DNA from: Drosophila miranda
Lineage: Eukaryota; Arthropoda; Insecta; Diptera; Drosophilidae
Direction of reading: 5' to 3'
Assembly: GCF_003369915.1 (NCBI RefSeq)
Contig: NC_046676.1
Location: 7,533,501-7,597,500 of the forward strand
Length of the DNA: 64,000 bases
Under the pieces are notes generated by a model. It worked only from the letters and a program-made list of their open reading frames with translations, had not been told where the DNA came from and did no database searches. Position numbers and translations under genes: made by a program. Shown piece after piece: positions 47,596 through 57,729 of the stretch (position 1 is its first letter; the number at the start of each line of letters is the position of its first letter).

Positions 47596-47648
47596 AAAAA
47601 ACATCGATGTTTTTTTTGTATCGATGACATCGATGTTAACATCGATGT
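47596..47648. promoter_or_regulatory. Cluster of ATCGAT palindromes upstream of Nup50
   Basis: Four ATCGAT cores lie in 53 bp, 55-108 bp before the Nup50 ATG. Two are inside longer perfect palindromes (20 bp at 47596-47615; 22 bp at 47627-47648). They are related to but not identical with DRE (TATCGATA). Confidence 0.75.
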
Positions 47649-47703
47649 TTCTCCAGCTCTAATCTTGCGGCCAGAAATAAAAAAAAAATAAAATTGCAAT
47701 CAA

Positions 47704-49935
47704 ATGGCTGGGAAACGGCAAGCGACGTCAAATCTTAACCATGATAACTGGGACCAGGAGGAAGAGCCCGAGGACCGTGGCACCTTCAAGACGGCAACAC
47801 AGGAGGAGTTGAAGACACGCGTCATCAAGAAGGCGCGCCGCTCTGTTGCCGGTGCATCCACAGATGGCGGGGACACTGCAGCCGCATCGAAAAGCATTTT
47901 CAGTGGATTTTCAGGCAAGTGCAACAGCAAAGAAGCATTATTTGATTAACCCTAATGTTGTATTTAATGGTGTTCAGGTTTTGGTAGGCCGGCCAACGCA
48001 TCGGCTACAGGCTCGCCGTTTGCATACCTATCAAACCCGACGCCGGCTTCTACTAGTGGCGAAGCGCCAAAGACCACATTTTCGTTTTTAACTAGTTCCA
48101 GCAACACCAATAAAAAGCAAGATGGCGAGACAGCGACCCTTGGCAGCAGCATCAGCTCAACGGCCAGCACCAGCGATGGTACTGCTCGATCCTCTTCAAT
48201 ATTCGGCAACGTGTATGCGGCTAAAAAGGATCCGGCACCGTCGGCGGCCAGCAGCACTACTACGACAGTTTTCGGCAACGTCAAGAAAGATGCCGCCGTT
48301 CCTTCGTTCTCCTTCGGGAGTGCAACAATGCCAGTAAAGCAATCAACAACTGCACCAATCACTTCTATTTTCGGCAACGCGTCAGCTGCTAAAAAAGATA
48401 ACGCCAATCCTTCGTCGTCCCTTGGAGAAACCATAGCAGCAACAGCAAGCACCACTCCTTCCGCTTCAATTTTCGGCAACGTGTCTCCTGCTAAAAAAGA
48501 TGTCAACATACCTTCGATCTCCTTTGGAGCTAGAAAATCGGCAGAAAAGGTTTGCACAAGTACCACAGATGGTACTACTATAAACACCTCAATTTTCGGA
48601 AAGAGTTTGGCGGCCAAAAAAGAGAGCAGTGCAGAAACTTCTAAGCCAAGTAGTAAGCCATCGGCCAGCAAGACAGCCGGCAACACAGTACGGAGCTCCG
48701 AGTACCGAGAGAATGTGGCCGATTTGAACCGTGAACTGCTGAAGTTTCTAAACAAAAGCCTGGACAAGAGTCTCTACTGCATACTGACTCCCGTATTCCA
48801 AACATATGACAAGCACCTAAAGGAACTGCTGGACGAGGAGAATGCCAAAACGAAGGCAAACTCACAAATGAAGGCCCCAGTTCCAGCAGGATCGAATCTG
48901 CCGGAAATGGCGACTATCCCAACAACGCCAGTCACCGATACTTTGGGAAAAGTTCCGTTTTCCTTTGGCAAACCTGCCACTCCCGTCACCGGCTCGACGG
49001 TGCCCTTCTCCGCCAAGAAGCCAACTTGCACCATTACCAGCGGCAGCACAGCCACCACGACAACCACACCGCTGTTCTCCTTTGGCAGCACTCCAGCTGC
49101 AGCTTCTCCGAAAATACCTACCTCCACTTCCACCCCTGGCATGATGAGCTTCTCGCCAAAGCCTTTGGGGGAGAGTAAAACTGAAGATGTGGCCAAGCCA
49201 GGCTTCTTTAGCTTTGGAGCTAAGGATAATTCCAGCAACAAGGCCGAAACAGCCGCCGTGCCACTAAAAACAAATGGCTTTAGCTTTGGATTGAAGAGTG
49301 TCGTCGCCGATGACAAACCTGGCGGTAGCTCCTCGCTATTTATGGGATTCGGAGGTGCACCTGCAGCGGCTGGAGGTGATGCCAAGCCTTCTGCCAGTTT
49401 CTCATTTACCCTAGGAGCCACACCCTTCTCCTTTGGCAATATAAAGCCGCCGGCAGCAGCTACAGAGTCCGCTGGCAACACCGAAGACCAGGATGAAGAG
49501 GATCAGCCACCGAAGGTTGAGTTCAAACAGGTAAATACATACATCACTTGAAATAATCCCCATCGACAGCATGTAAAACACTGATACACTTTCCAGGTCA
49601 TCGAAACAGATGCCGTGTACTCAAAGCGCTGCAAGGTGTTTGTAATGAAGGGTAAGGATTATGCCGATCGCGGAGTTGGCATGTTGCATTTGAAACCAGT
49701 GAAGGACTCGACGAAGGCACAGTTGATTGTTCGTGCCGACAACAATATTGGTCAGGTACTGATCAATCTTGTGGTCGGCAATGGCCTGCCCTGCCAACGC
49801 ATGGGCAAGAGCAATGTAATGATTATGAGCCTGCCCATGCCGGAGGATACCAAAGCGGTGTCTATTTTACTGCGCGTTAAGACCGGCGAGGAGGCCGACG
49901 AGCTATTGGCGAAAATCAAGGAGTACACCAAGTGA
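47704..49935 (+). CDS. Nup50: Nup50, nucleoporin with FG repeats and Ran-binding domain
   Basis: Three coding exons, 47704-47914, 47978-49530 and 49597-49935, giving 700 residues. The N-terminus ([20 protein letters not shown] ... RVIKKARR) is the importin-alpha-binding NUP50 region. The middle has repeated SIFGN and FSFG units, so it is an FG-repeat domain. The C-terminal exon is a Ran-binding domain ([36 protein letters not shown]). Nup50 sits on the nuclear basket and helps release cargo from importin-alpha. The first intron uses a GC donor (TCAG/GCAAGT): joining with GC restores FSGFSGFGRP in frame, whereas no nearby GT works. AATAAA follows at 49950-49955, and the stop is only 111 bp from the opposing coilin stop. 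Confidence 0.93.
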
Positions 49936-50046
49936 AGGGCCGCATTTTGAATAAATCGTACATTTGCATGTTATTTGATTGTTTATATAATTTACAAAGC
50001 TATGAAAATAGAACATCAGAATGTATGTAAACGCTCGTTACATTAT

Positions 50047-52729
50047 TTAGGCTCTGGGTACGACACGTTTTGCTTCAATCAGATCGGTCATATTGACCAT
50101 TAAACAGGGTATATCTTCGCCTGAGTCGTCTAAGCTGTTGCAGTACTGTTTCAGTACACTACTGATGCCTGGAGGAGATGCTGGAAGATAGAGAGAGCAC
50201 ATACAGACATCGGATCGGTAATTGAATTGATAATAGTTTTTCTTACATATAACTTGCAGTGAAACGGCTTTGGTGCGACGATTGATGTAGGTACAGCTAG
50301 CAGCTATAACTCCGGTTAGCCCCGATTCCATTGAGTTCTTGATCTTCCTTAGCTTGAAGAGTATTGTGTCGCCCCTTATTGGCAAATCCTTTAGCGGAGA
50401 TGCGTTTTTAAACATGACCATCGAAGAATCATTTGCCTGAGAATCTAAAAAAGTATTTGTTCCTTAATTGGGAGTCTGAAGTGAATATCATAGTTTACTT
50501 CTTACCATCGCTTGGGACAACTTGGGGGGACACTTCCACGTCAGAGTCCACATCTACACTGGTGTCATCTAGCACCATGACATCGTCCTCGGAATCACAG
50601 TCTATAGCGTCGGCACAAGCACGTCTGGGAACCGTTTTCACATCTACTAAGGGTGCCACATCTTCTGTTGTAGCTCCAGCTCGAGCTATAGTTGTAGATT
50701 CATGTTTGGCGGTCTTGGGAGTGGCCAATTTGATGTGTTCACTGGAATCTGTTTGCTTTTTCTGCGATTTTCTAGGGATATCTAGGGCGGGTTTCGATTT
50801 GATTGAAATGTTGTAAGTGCGCACTTTGTTTGAGTCCAGCTCCATTAGCGGGCAACGAAACGAAATGGGCCGCGGTTCAGGGACTAACAATGTTGAACTA
50901 TTTTCCTTTGCTGTTAAATCTGGCTCCTGTAACTCTGATGAGCGGGGAAGTGTAGAGGTAATTTGAAGACTCGAACTGCTTATTTGATGTTCGGCCACAA
51001 AGGAATTGTGAACTGGTGGTTCTACTCGTATGACTTCAGCTTTTCTGTTATCATCGTCATCAGAACTTGACTGATCGCATTCTTTTGTGTTTTTAGATGT
51101 TTGTAATGTTTCAGCCTTATCATTAGCTGCGGCATTCAGGGAAATTGATTGCAAAGTCGATTTATTAGAGCGCTTTCGCTGATTCCACGAGGCAGTGGAG
51201 AGTGGCTCCAAGTCTTCACTGGTGTTACATGACGGATTTACCTTATTATCAGCTGCGGCATTCTGAGTAATTGGTTGCAAAGTCGATTGTTTTTTCTGTT
51301 TGAAACGCTTTGGCTGATTCAACGAGGCGGTGGAGAGTGGCTCCACGTCTTCATTGGTGTTACATGAAGGATTCACCTTATCATCAGCTGCGGCACTCAG
51401 AGAAATTGGTTGCAGAGTCGATTGTTTTTTCTGTTTGAAACGCTTTGGCTGATTCAACGAGGCGGTGGAGAGTGGCTCCACGTCTTCACTGGTGTTACAT
51501 GAAGGATTCACCTTATCATCAGCTGCGGCACTCAGAGAAATTGGTTGCAGAGTCAATTGTTTTTTCTGTTTGAAACGCTTTGGCTGATTCAACGAGGCGT
51601 TGGAGAGTGGCTCCACGTCTTCACTGGTGTTACATGAAGGATTCACCTTATCATCAGCTGCGGCACTCAGAGAAATTGGTTGCAGAGTCGATTGTTCTTT
51701 CTGTTTGAAACGCTTTGGCTGATTCAACGAGGCGTTGGAGAGTGGCTCCACGTCTTCACTGGTGTTACATGAAGGATTCACCTTATCATCAGCTGCGGCA
51801 CTCAGAGAAATTGGTTGCAGAGTCGATTGTTTTTTCTGTTTGAAACGCTTTGGCTGATTCAACGAGGCGTTGGAGAGTGGCTCCTCGGCTTCACTGGTGT
51901 TACATGAAGGATTCACCTTATCATCAGCTGCAGCACTCAGATTAATTGATTGCGAAGTCGATTTGTTTTTTTGCTTGAAACGCTTAGGCTGGTTCAAAGT
52001 GGAGTTGGAGAGTGGCCCGTCGGATTCACTGGTGTTACATGAAGGATTCACCTTATCATCAGCTGCGGCACTCAGATTAATTGATTGCGAAGTCGATTTG
52101 TTTTTTTGCTTGAAACGCTTAGGCTGCTTCAAAGTGGAGTTGGAGAGTGGCCCGTCGGATTCACTGGTGTTACATGAAGGATTCACCTTATCATCAGCTG
52201 CGGCATTCAGAGAAATTGGTTGCAAAGTCGATTTGTTCTTCTGCTTAGAGCGTTTTGGCTGATCCCAAGGGGGGCTGCAGCGTAAGCTCTCGGTTTCATC
52301 GAATGATTTCTTGCGCTTCTTGCTTGTCTCTTTGCTTCCTTCCTCTAAACTGGTGGCTGGTGGTTCATGGAAAGAGAAGGCCCTGCAACGCATCGGATCG
52401 CCTTTAGAATAATTGTTTTTAATACCGAGATTAGTTCACTTACTTCAATCCAGAAGCATCTTTGAGCACCCTCAGAGACTCCTTGGGCGGTAGAAAGTAT
52501 CCTGAATTGGTTAGCAAACGAATATCCTTCTGCAAGAGACATTTGTAATGTGAGTATAGCAAACTTTTTGAATGGAATGTTTGTTTCCGCATACCAAATT
52601 GAAGAGGACCTGAATGTGGTTCTGCACATCCTCAATAGTTTGCCACGTGCTGTCGATCAATATCAATGCGTGCTGACGCTCGTCGCTAAAAAAGAAAGTA
52701 AGGTTCACCTTCATGGTAAACCCTTCCAT
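50047..52729 (-). CDS. coil: Coilin, Cajal body scaffold, with internal repeat expansion
   Basis: Five coding exons on the minus strand: 52595-52729, 52444-52529, 50506-52382, 50247-50444 and 50047-50180, 809 residues from MEGFTMKVNL (804 from the next ATG at 52714). The N-terminal self-association domain is ubiquitin-like (VNLTFFFSDERQHALILID ... GYFLPPKESLRVLKD), matching the coilin N-terminus. The C-terminal about 110 residues (LPIRGDTILFKLRKI ... VSLQVI) fit the coilin atypical Tudor domain. Between them lie eight tandem 45-residue repeats, each with a basic KRFKQKK or KRFKQKN segment, then a Ser/Asp-rich region. Coilin organises Cajal bodies, where snRNPs and scaRNAs are modified. It shares a short upstream region with Socs44A and converges on Nup50. 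Confidence 0.9.
51140..52255 (-). repeat. Tandem 135-bp repeat inside coilin (about eight units)
   Basis: The phrase TTACATGA recurs at 51225, 51360, 51495, 51630, 51765, 51900, 52035 and 52170, an exact 135-bp period. One unit encodes 45 residues including SAAADDKVNPSCNTSE and PKRFKQKK. Two sub-types exist: N-terminal units read STSQSINLS...ESDGPLSNST, the others STLQPISLS...EDVEPLSNAS. The outer units are the most diverged, as expected of array expansion from the middle. No indels break the frame. Confidence 0.95.
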
Positions 52730-52978
52730 TGTTTCATTTATTTTTGATTTTGAAATGGAAAATGCTCCCTTCAATCTTCTTCTTATCGTTTCCGTACGAA
52801 AGGCATCCCTGGTTTCGACAGCAAAATATTTATTTTCACAGCATTCTATTTGGTTTTTAAAATAAATCCATCAATGGAATTTAACAACTTATTTAGTCAA
52901 CAGGGACTAGCTTTAATTTACTGTGCGAATTTTGCATAGAAAACTCGGGACGGGATAAAACACGAAAGGAAATCACGA

Positions 52979-52986
52979 TATCGATA
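52979..52986. promoter_or_regulatory. DRE (TATCGATA) between coilin and Socs44A
   Basis: A perfect palindromic DRE lies in the roughly 420-bp divergent interval between the two start codons. DRE is the target of DREF and overlaps the CGATA site of BEAF-32, common at head-to-head housekeeping genes in Drosophila. Confidence 0.75.
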
Positions 52987-53150
52987 GCAGATAAAGCAGA
53001 CCTGCATACCGATAGAGATAAAGGCAATTCTGTGCTGTATTTGCAACGAAAACAAATCTTATCAATAAATTGAATAGAGTAGCATTAATCATAGCTCCGA
53101 TTAGGTATAATGATGTGATACAGAAACGAGGATACTGTTCCAACTCAAAA

Positions 53151-54276
53151 ATGAGCAACGGTGACGACACCCAAAATAACCAGAACCAGGGCGCCGATGG
53201 GGGGGAGCGCTCTGCTGTGGATTCAACAAAGGAAAAACGAAGTTGGTTTCATTCCTTGACCAGACGGAAGAAGTCCGACTCTGCCCTGGTCGCCCCGCCC
53301 ACTTCCAGCGACGCTGTTGCCCAGCCATCTTCCCAGATGCAGAATAATAACAACGAGCTCTGTGTCCCAAATGCATCTGGCTGCTTCGGTGGGGATGCAT
53401 CCATGGTCATCGGCAGCGCCAGCAGCAGCAGCCATAGCAATGGGGGAACTCTGCGTAAACGGAAGGACAAACGGAATGTGTTCTCGCGTCTACGAAAGAA
53501 GGTGGGGCAGGGCTTAAGCTCCCTGCGAAACTGGAACTCCATGGGCGACTCCGACTGTGACGGAGGCACCACCGACGCTACATATGAGTTCCTTACACCG
53601 TCCATTTGCGTTGAGCCCACATTGCCATTCACACACGATTACTTGCGTTTCATCCAGAAGAAGTGGCTGAAGCGACAGGACACGCCAAACGAGGTCATGT
53701 ACAAGGCCTGTTCGGAGATGCTCAAGTAAGCGCAACATCATCATAATTCGATCATCGATGATGACTCACCTCTCGCACTCTTTGTGGCCTCATTTGTATT
53801 TCAGTCAAGTTTGGTACTGGGGCGAGATTTCCAGGCGAGATGCACAGCGCCAGCTCAGCGACAAGCCGACCGGATCGTTTCTCGTTCGCGACTCGGAGAC
53901 AAGCGGGTCCCAGTTCACACTCAGCTTCCGTATTGTCAATGTAACGCTGCATTACCGTCTTGAGTATAAGGATGAGTTCTGGAACTTTGAGGAGCTCAAG
54001 TACGCGTCGATTGTGGAGATGATCGAGGACATCTTGTATCGTTGCACCAACGATAACTTTGTGTGCTTCGTCAAGGTGCCCAATGAAATGCAGCCGCCCT
54101 TTCCGGTGATTCTTAAGTACCCCCTAAGTCGGTACCAAAACATGCCAAAGCTGCAGGACCTGTGTCGGCGTGTCCTCCAGCGGCAAATGAGTTCCGAACA
54201 GCTGGCCAACTTGCCAGTGCCAGTGAAAATGCGGGAATACTTGTCCGTAGAGCGCGAGTTGGTCTTTCAAAGCTAA
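53151..54276 (+). CDS. Socs44A: Socs44A, suppressor of cytokine signalling protein
   Basis: Two coding exons, 53151-53725 and 53805-54276, give 348 residues. The N-terminal half is disordered and basic (SRLRKKVGQGLSSLRNW). The SH2 domain begins WYWGEISRRDAQRQL and holds GSFLVRDSETSGSQFTLSF, with the phosphotyrosine-binding Arg in FLVRDS. A C-terminal SOCS box (LQDLCRRVLQRQ ... LPVPVKMREYL) recruits elongin B/C and Cul5. It modulates JAK/STAT and EGFR signalling in flies. The start MSNGDDTQNN is chosen because it follows in-frame upstream sequence without family features; an ATG at 53070 in the same frame would add 27 residues. Confidence 0.93.
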
Positions 54277-55095
54277 GTACAGGTTGCTGCAGAACATCTG
54301 CTGGTTATAGCTTTAAAAACGGAAGGGAAACGAAGGCAAACATGTAAACCAAAGAGGGTGACAGACAGTTAATGTTATTTATTGGGATTGTGTTGCTTGA
54401 AATGAATTCAAAGCAAGACAAAAGAAAAAGCAAATGCTGATTCAATGTTGGCCATATGTATGTTTTTTGATGCATTTCTCTTCGCTCCAAAGTTACTAAG
54501 CGCACCGAATTCTTTACGGATATGTACTGTACTGTACTTGCACAAGCCGAGTGTGGTTTGTATGCTTTTACTGTATTTGATATAATGATAAGTAACAACC
54601 CCAACCGTATCTAGGATACCAGCATACCTATGCTATATACTATATACTAAATACATATATGTGTATATGTTATTGGCCAAATCACTCAATTGATTAGTTT
54701 TTCATTGGTCTTGGTCAAATCTGTACTATTCTGTACACAAACAGCTACCTAATATTTGTAAATTCAAGACACTACACATGAATGTATTAACCTTAGCCTT
54801 AAGTCAGACTCTGATAATGTATTGTACGTACAAGTATTCGCATTTTTTTGATTCCTAGCGTCGACACAAACAAATCTTTTCACTAATCTAGATATGGTTG
54901 CACATAACAGAATTAAGGAAGCTTGACATCTATTTAAATCCAATTACTCTTGTTACAACGTGTATGTATTTTATTTAAAACTATAAGAATATATCGAATA
55001 ACTCATTGAATGTATTGCTGTCTACCGAGTTCGCAAATAAAAACGAAACCAAATATACAAGAAAATCACATTCGCTTGTAGTTATTTAGTTATTT
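54277..55095 (+). other. Socs44A 3'UTR overlapping the Pbp49 tail region
   Basis: AT-rich with repeated TATATAC motifs. AATAAA at 55036-55041 is a likely Socs44A poly(A) signal, 55 bp before the opposing Pbp49 stop. A minus-strand AATAAA (plus TTTATT at about 54969-54974) would make the two 3'UTRs overlap by about 70-100 bp. Confidence 0.55.
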
Positions 55096-56268
55096 TTATG
55101 TTGATTCTAAATCCACGCTATCCCCGCCATCCTCTGGGGTCTTTCCATCCTCGTTCAAGGCCTCGGGGCGATCATATATGCGATAGGCCTTGAATTGGCC
55201 CACCTTCTCGCCGTTCACATAGTGGAAGCTGAGGAAGCATCTGCGGCACAGGTACGAGGGATCATGCAGCTGACGCAGTGACTTCTCGACAATGAACTCG
55301 TAGCCACGAAGGCCGCACATATAGCAGCTGCGTCGATTATAGTTGTTAATGGCGCGCACATACGGATATAGGCTGTGGTCCAGGAGGTGGCCGCCGTTGG
55401 CTGGCAAGACCTCAATTTGTGAAAAAACAAACAGATGCTCGCAATTTCCATGGTGCAGGTAGTGCAGAGGTGCGCCCGGTCTCACAGTGAGGTCGATGAT
55501 TCGTGTGCTTTCCATATTTTTCACCTTGAACTGTTCGCCCTGCAAGCCCTGCGCCTTCGCGGCCCATTGGAGCACCGTCTCCGAGTAATCGCAATTGTCC
55601 GGATTCCGTTTGTCGTTATAAAAGGTATCATAGATGAAGAAGTAGCCCGGATTGGTTTCAAGTGTTGGCAAAGGCGCATCCGGATCCTTGCTTATGTCCA
55701 CGAAACGCTTGCCATTGCAGATGCAAAAGATCTTGTCGCGCAGCTCCGTGAGATAGGTGCTGCCAAGGCAGACAAATTCCTCGGCAAACACAGGACTTTC
55801 CAGCTTCAGTCCTCGGTGCGTGGCCCGTGCCGGCCGATAGAAGCGGACTGTAATCAGTAGTTCGGATTCGAGTGGCCTGGCCCCGGGAACACTATTATTC
55901 CCGGATGACGGTGGGACTAGTCTGTAACTGAATTGGGTGCGTCCAAAGGAATTCTTGCGAGAGTTTTCCTTGTGCGCGCTAAGGGCTGTGTAGAGCTTAG
56001 GCACATCCCGGTCGGTCTCTGGTTTTACTAAATTTGAGCGAACGATTTCATCGCCGGGCTGAAAGGGATGGACACAGTTTTCGTCTGGCGATGAAATCAA
56101 ATCTAATGAGCAACTTTTCTCCACATCCACGGACACCGGCGAGGTAGGTGAAAAGAAAAACGGCACTTCCTCTGTCTCGCCAGTTGCCTTAGGCAGTTTT
56201 TCTTGGTAATCGGATAGAAAAGAGCGTAAATTTATAGGTCGTTCCAGCGTCTCGAGATAAATTTCCAT
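55096..56268 (-). CDS. Pbp49: Pbp49, SNAPc subunit 3 (SNAP50) homologue
   Basis: A single exon of 390 residues from ATG 56266-56268. The C-terminal half is the SNAP50 zinc-binding region: HHGNCEHLFVFSQIEVL, then SCYMCGLRGYEFIVEK and YLCRRCFLSFHY, giving the C-x-H...C-x2-C...C-x2-C pattern of SNAPC3. SNAPc (the Drosophila PSEA-binding protein, PBP) binds the proximal sequence element of snRNA genes and directs both Pol II and Pol III to them. The middle includes RIIDLTVRPGAPLHYLHHGN and DTFYNDKRNPDNCDYSET, also typical of the family. Its ATG is 76 bp after the stop of the TFIIIC subunit gene on the same strand, so both may share one promoter or transcript. Confidence 0.85.
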   Translation of the reverse strand: MEIYLETLERPINLRSFLSDYQEKLPKATGETEEVPFFFSPTSPVSVDVEKSCSLDLISSPDENCVHPFQPGDEIVRSNLVKPETDRDVPKLYTALSAHKENSRKNSFGRTQFSYRLVPPSSGNNSVPGARPLESELLITVRFYRPARATHRGLKLESPVFAEEFVCLGSTYLTELRDKIFCICNGKRFVDISKDPDAPLPTLETNPGYFFIYDTFYNDKRNPDNCDYSETVLQWAAKAQGLQGEQFKVKNMESTRIIDLTVRPGAPLHYLHHGNCEHLFVFSQIEVLPANGGHLLDHSLYPYVRAINNYNRRSCYMCGLRGYEFIVEKSLRQLHDPSYLCRRCFLSFHYVNGEKVGQFKAYRIYDRPEALNEDGKTPEDGGDSVDLEST

Positions 56269-56344
56269 GATGCTAAAATGAGAAAATCAAAAGGTTATAG
56301 TTGATCCGTGTGCCGGAAGGGTGACGCCATCTGACATACCACTG

Positions 56345-56821
56345 TTAATGCTCCTCTCCGAACTTGTCAATAGCTTCCTTGTAGTTGATATTCAGCTTCG
56401 TTTTCGGCGGTGTTTCTGTTTCTTCGGTAGTGGTATCTGGCACCTCTGTTGATTTTTCAGGATCTGGCGGCAAATTCTCTATGTAAACCCGCTCAAAGGA
56501 AATGACTTTGTCAGACTTATCCAGATATTGGTACTTTTGTCGACAGGACGACTCGAAAAGCGGGTCAGCCGGCGAACGATCCGCGGCTTTTTCGAAAAAC
56601 ACATTTGTTCCCAAGGAGTGCTCGTAGGTGCCTTTGTAAATGCAGCCATTTACCTCCGCCAAGGGGCTGTCGCTTTCAACTCCTATAATTTTAATGGCAG
56701 AATTCTCGTGCTTCAGCAGGTGAGGTGATAATTGGTTTTTAAAATCCGCAAAAACCAAGTACTCGCTTTCCTCGTACTCAGAATCAGAGTCATTCATAAT
56801 TTTATTCTGAATTTTGCGCAT
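56345..56821 (-). CDS. TFIIIC subunit 6 (GTF3C6/tau55-like) homologue
   Basis: A single exon of 158 residues from ATG 56819-56821 (or 150 from MNDSDSEYEE). The order YLVFADFKNQL, IKIIGVESDSPLAEVNGCIY, GTYEHSLGTNVFFE matches the TFIIIC_sub6 domain (human: VLVELSGII ... KVLGIDTERPILQVDSCVF ... GEYEDTLGTCVIFE). TFIIIC binds the A and B boxes of tRNA genes and recruits TFIIIB for Pol III. The C-terminal third is acidic and Thr/Pro-rich. It lies just upstream of Pbp49, which also serves Pol III snRNA genes. Confidence 0.85.
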   Translation of the reverse strand: MRKIQNKIMNDSDSEYEESEYLVFADFKNQLSPHLLKHENSAIKIIGVESDSPLAEVNGCIYKGTYEHSLGTNVFFEKAADRSPADPLFESSCRQKYQYLDKSDKVISFERVYIENLPPDPEKSTEVPDTTTEETETPPKTKLNINYKEAIDKFGEEH

Positions 56822-57729
56822 ATTCCAACAACATACGGCTAGACTAGCTAGTTACACACCATAGTTCTGTTGTTCATGATTGAAAGGAATTGATATTCAC
56901 CGATTTTGGTATTCGGTTCGGTATTACTAGCGAGCTAGGACCCTCAGCCCTGAAAATATAATTTTATTCGATTAAATTGTAAATTTTCTACTACAATATT
57001 GGCCAATTGTGCTCTTTTTTATTGGATTGTATCTATAATATGCTTAAACATATTACTCAGATCGACGAAATTGTACACAATATAAGTTTTTTTTGCTACG
57101 TGGCAACTACACAGGGATGAAATTCGAACAGGGACACCTGTAAGTGTATCGGAATATATTCGATATACTCGATATATCAACAACGAGCAACCCTAGCAAC
57201 GAGGCCGAACGAATATAATTTCGGTGGCAAAATTTTCGTGTGTTCTTTTTGAAAATAATAACAAATTGCGCATTTTAAAACTGAGGGAAATGGTAGTTTA
57301 GCCTGTTAACTAACATAGCAGCACATCCAACAAGAATCGTTCCTCGGCAATCTACAAATAATATTTTGTACAGTGCGTGCGTCGAATAGACTGGGCAGCG
57401 GCCATTTTGAGCAAAGGCAAAACGTCAGCACCCTTTGTACAATTTTCCTACGTGAGTTATGAATTGCTAAATCGACACGCCGTGTAAAGTTTTTCTGGCA
57501 TTGTGCAATACTTTCGAGCAATGAACTAACTAACAAGTGAATATTTGTGTCCGAAGATTGCTAATTTAATTTTCTCTCACTCTCTCGTTTGCGGCCGCGC
57601 CGCCCTCTCTCAATATCAGTGAGCTACGATAAATACCGCACTTTAGAAGCCGCCGAGAGCTTTTACGCTTAGAGTGAAAAGCTTGCTGAACGTAAACAAA
57701 ACCAAAAACCACTCACAAAAATTAGCAAA
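56822..57729. promoter_or_regulatory. Divergent promoter region, TFIIIC6 / Pabp2
   Basis: About 0.9 kb without a protein gene. TATTCGATATACTCGATATATC near 57161-57180 holds CGATA/TATCG-type sites. The Pabp2 5'UTR probably starts in the CT- and GC-rich segment near 57570-57660. Confidence 0.45.

Larger units (their letters stand above)
46561..47703. promoter_or_regulatory. Asap-Nup50 intergenic region rich in palindromes
   Basis: No coding gene. A 29-bp perfect palindrome lies at 46743-46771 and a related half site at 47545-47563. Several ATCGAT palindromes lie at 47198-47211 and 47596-47648, immediately upstream of Nup50. See findings. Confidence 0.6.

Noticed and set aside
51140-52255. Possible CRISPR-like or satellite array
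   Set aside because: The repeat is coding, in frame, without spacers, and is part of coilin in a eukaryotic genome.
51870-52262. Plus-strand periodic ORF of 130 codons over the coilin repeats
   Set aside because: The repeat length is a multiple of three, so an antisense frame stays open by periodicity. The minus frame has the coilin ends and splice sites.
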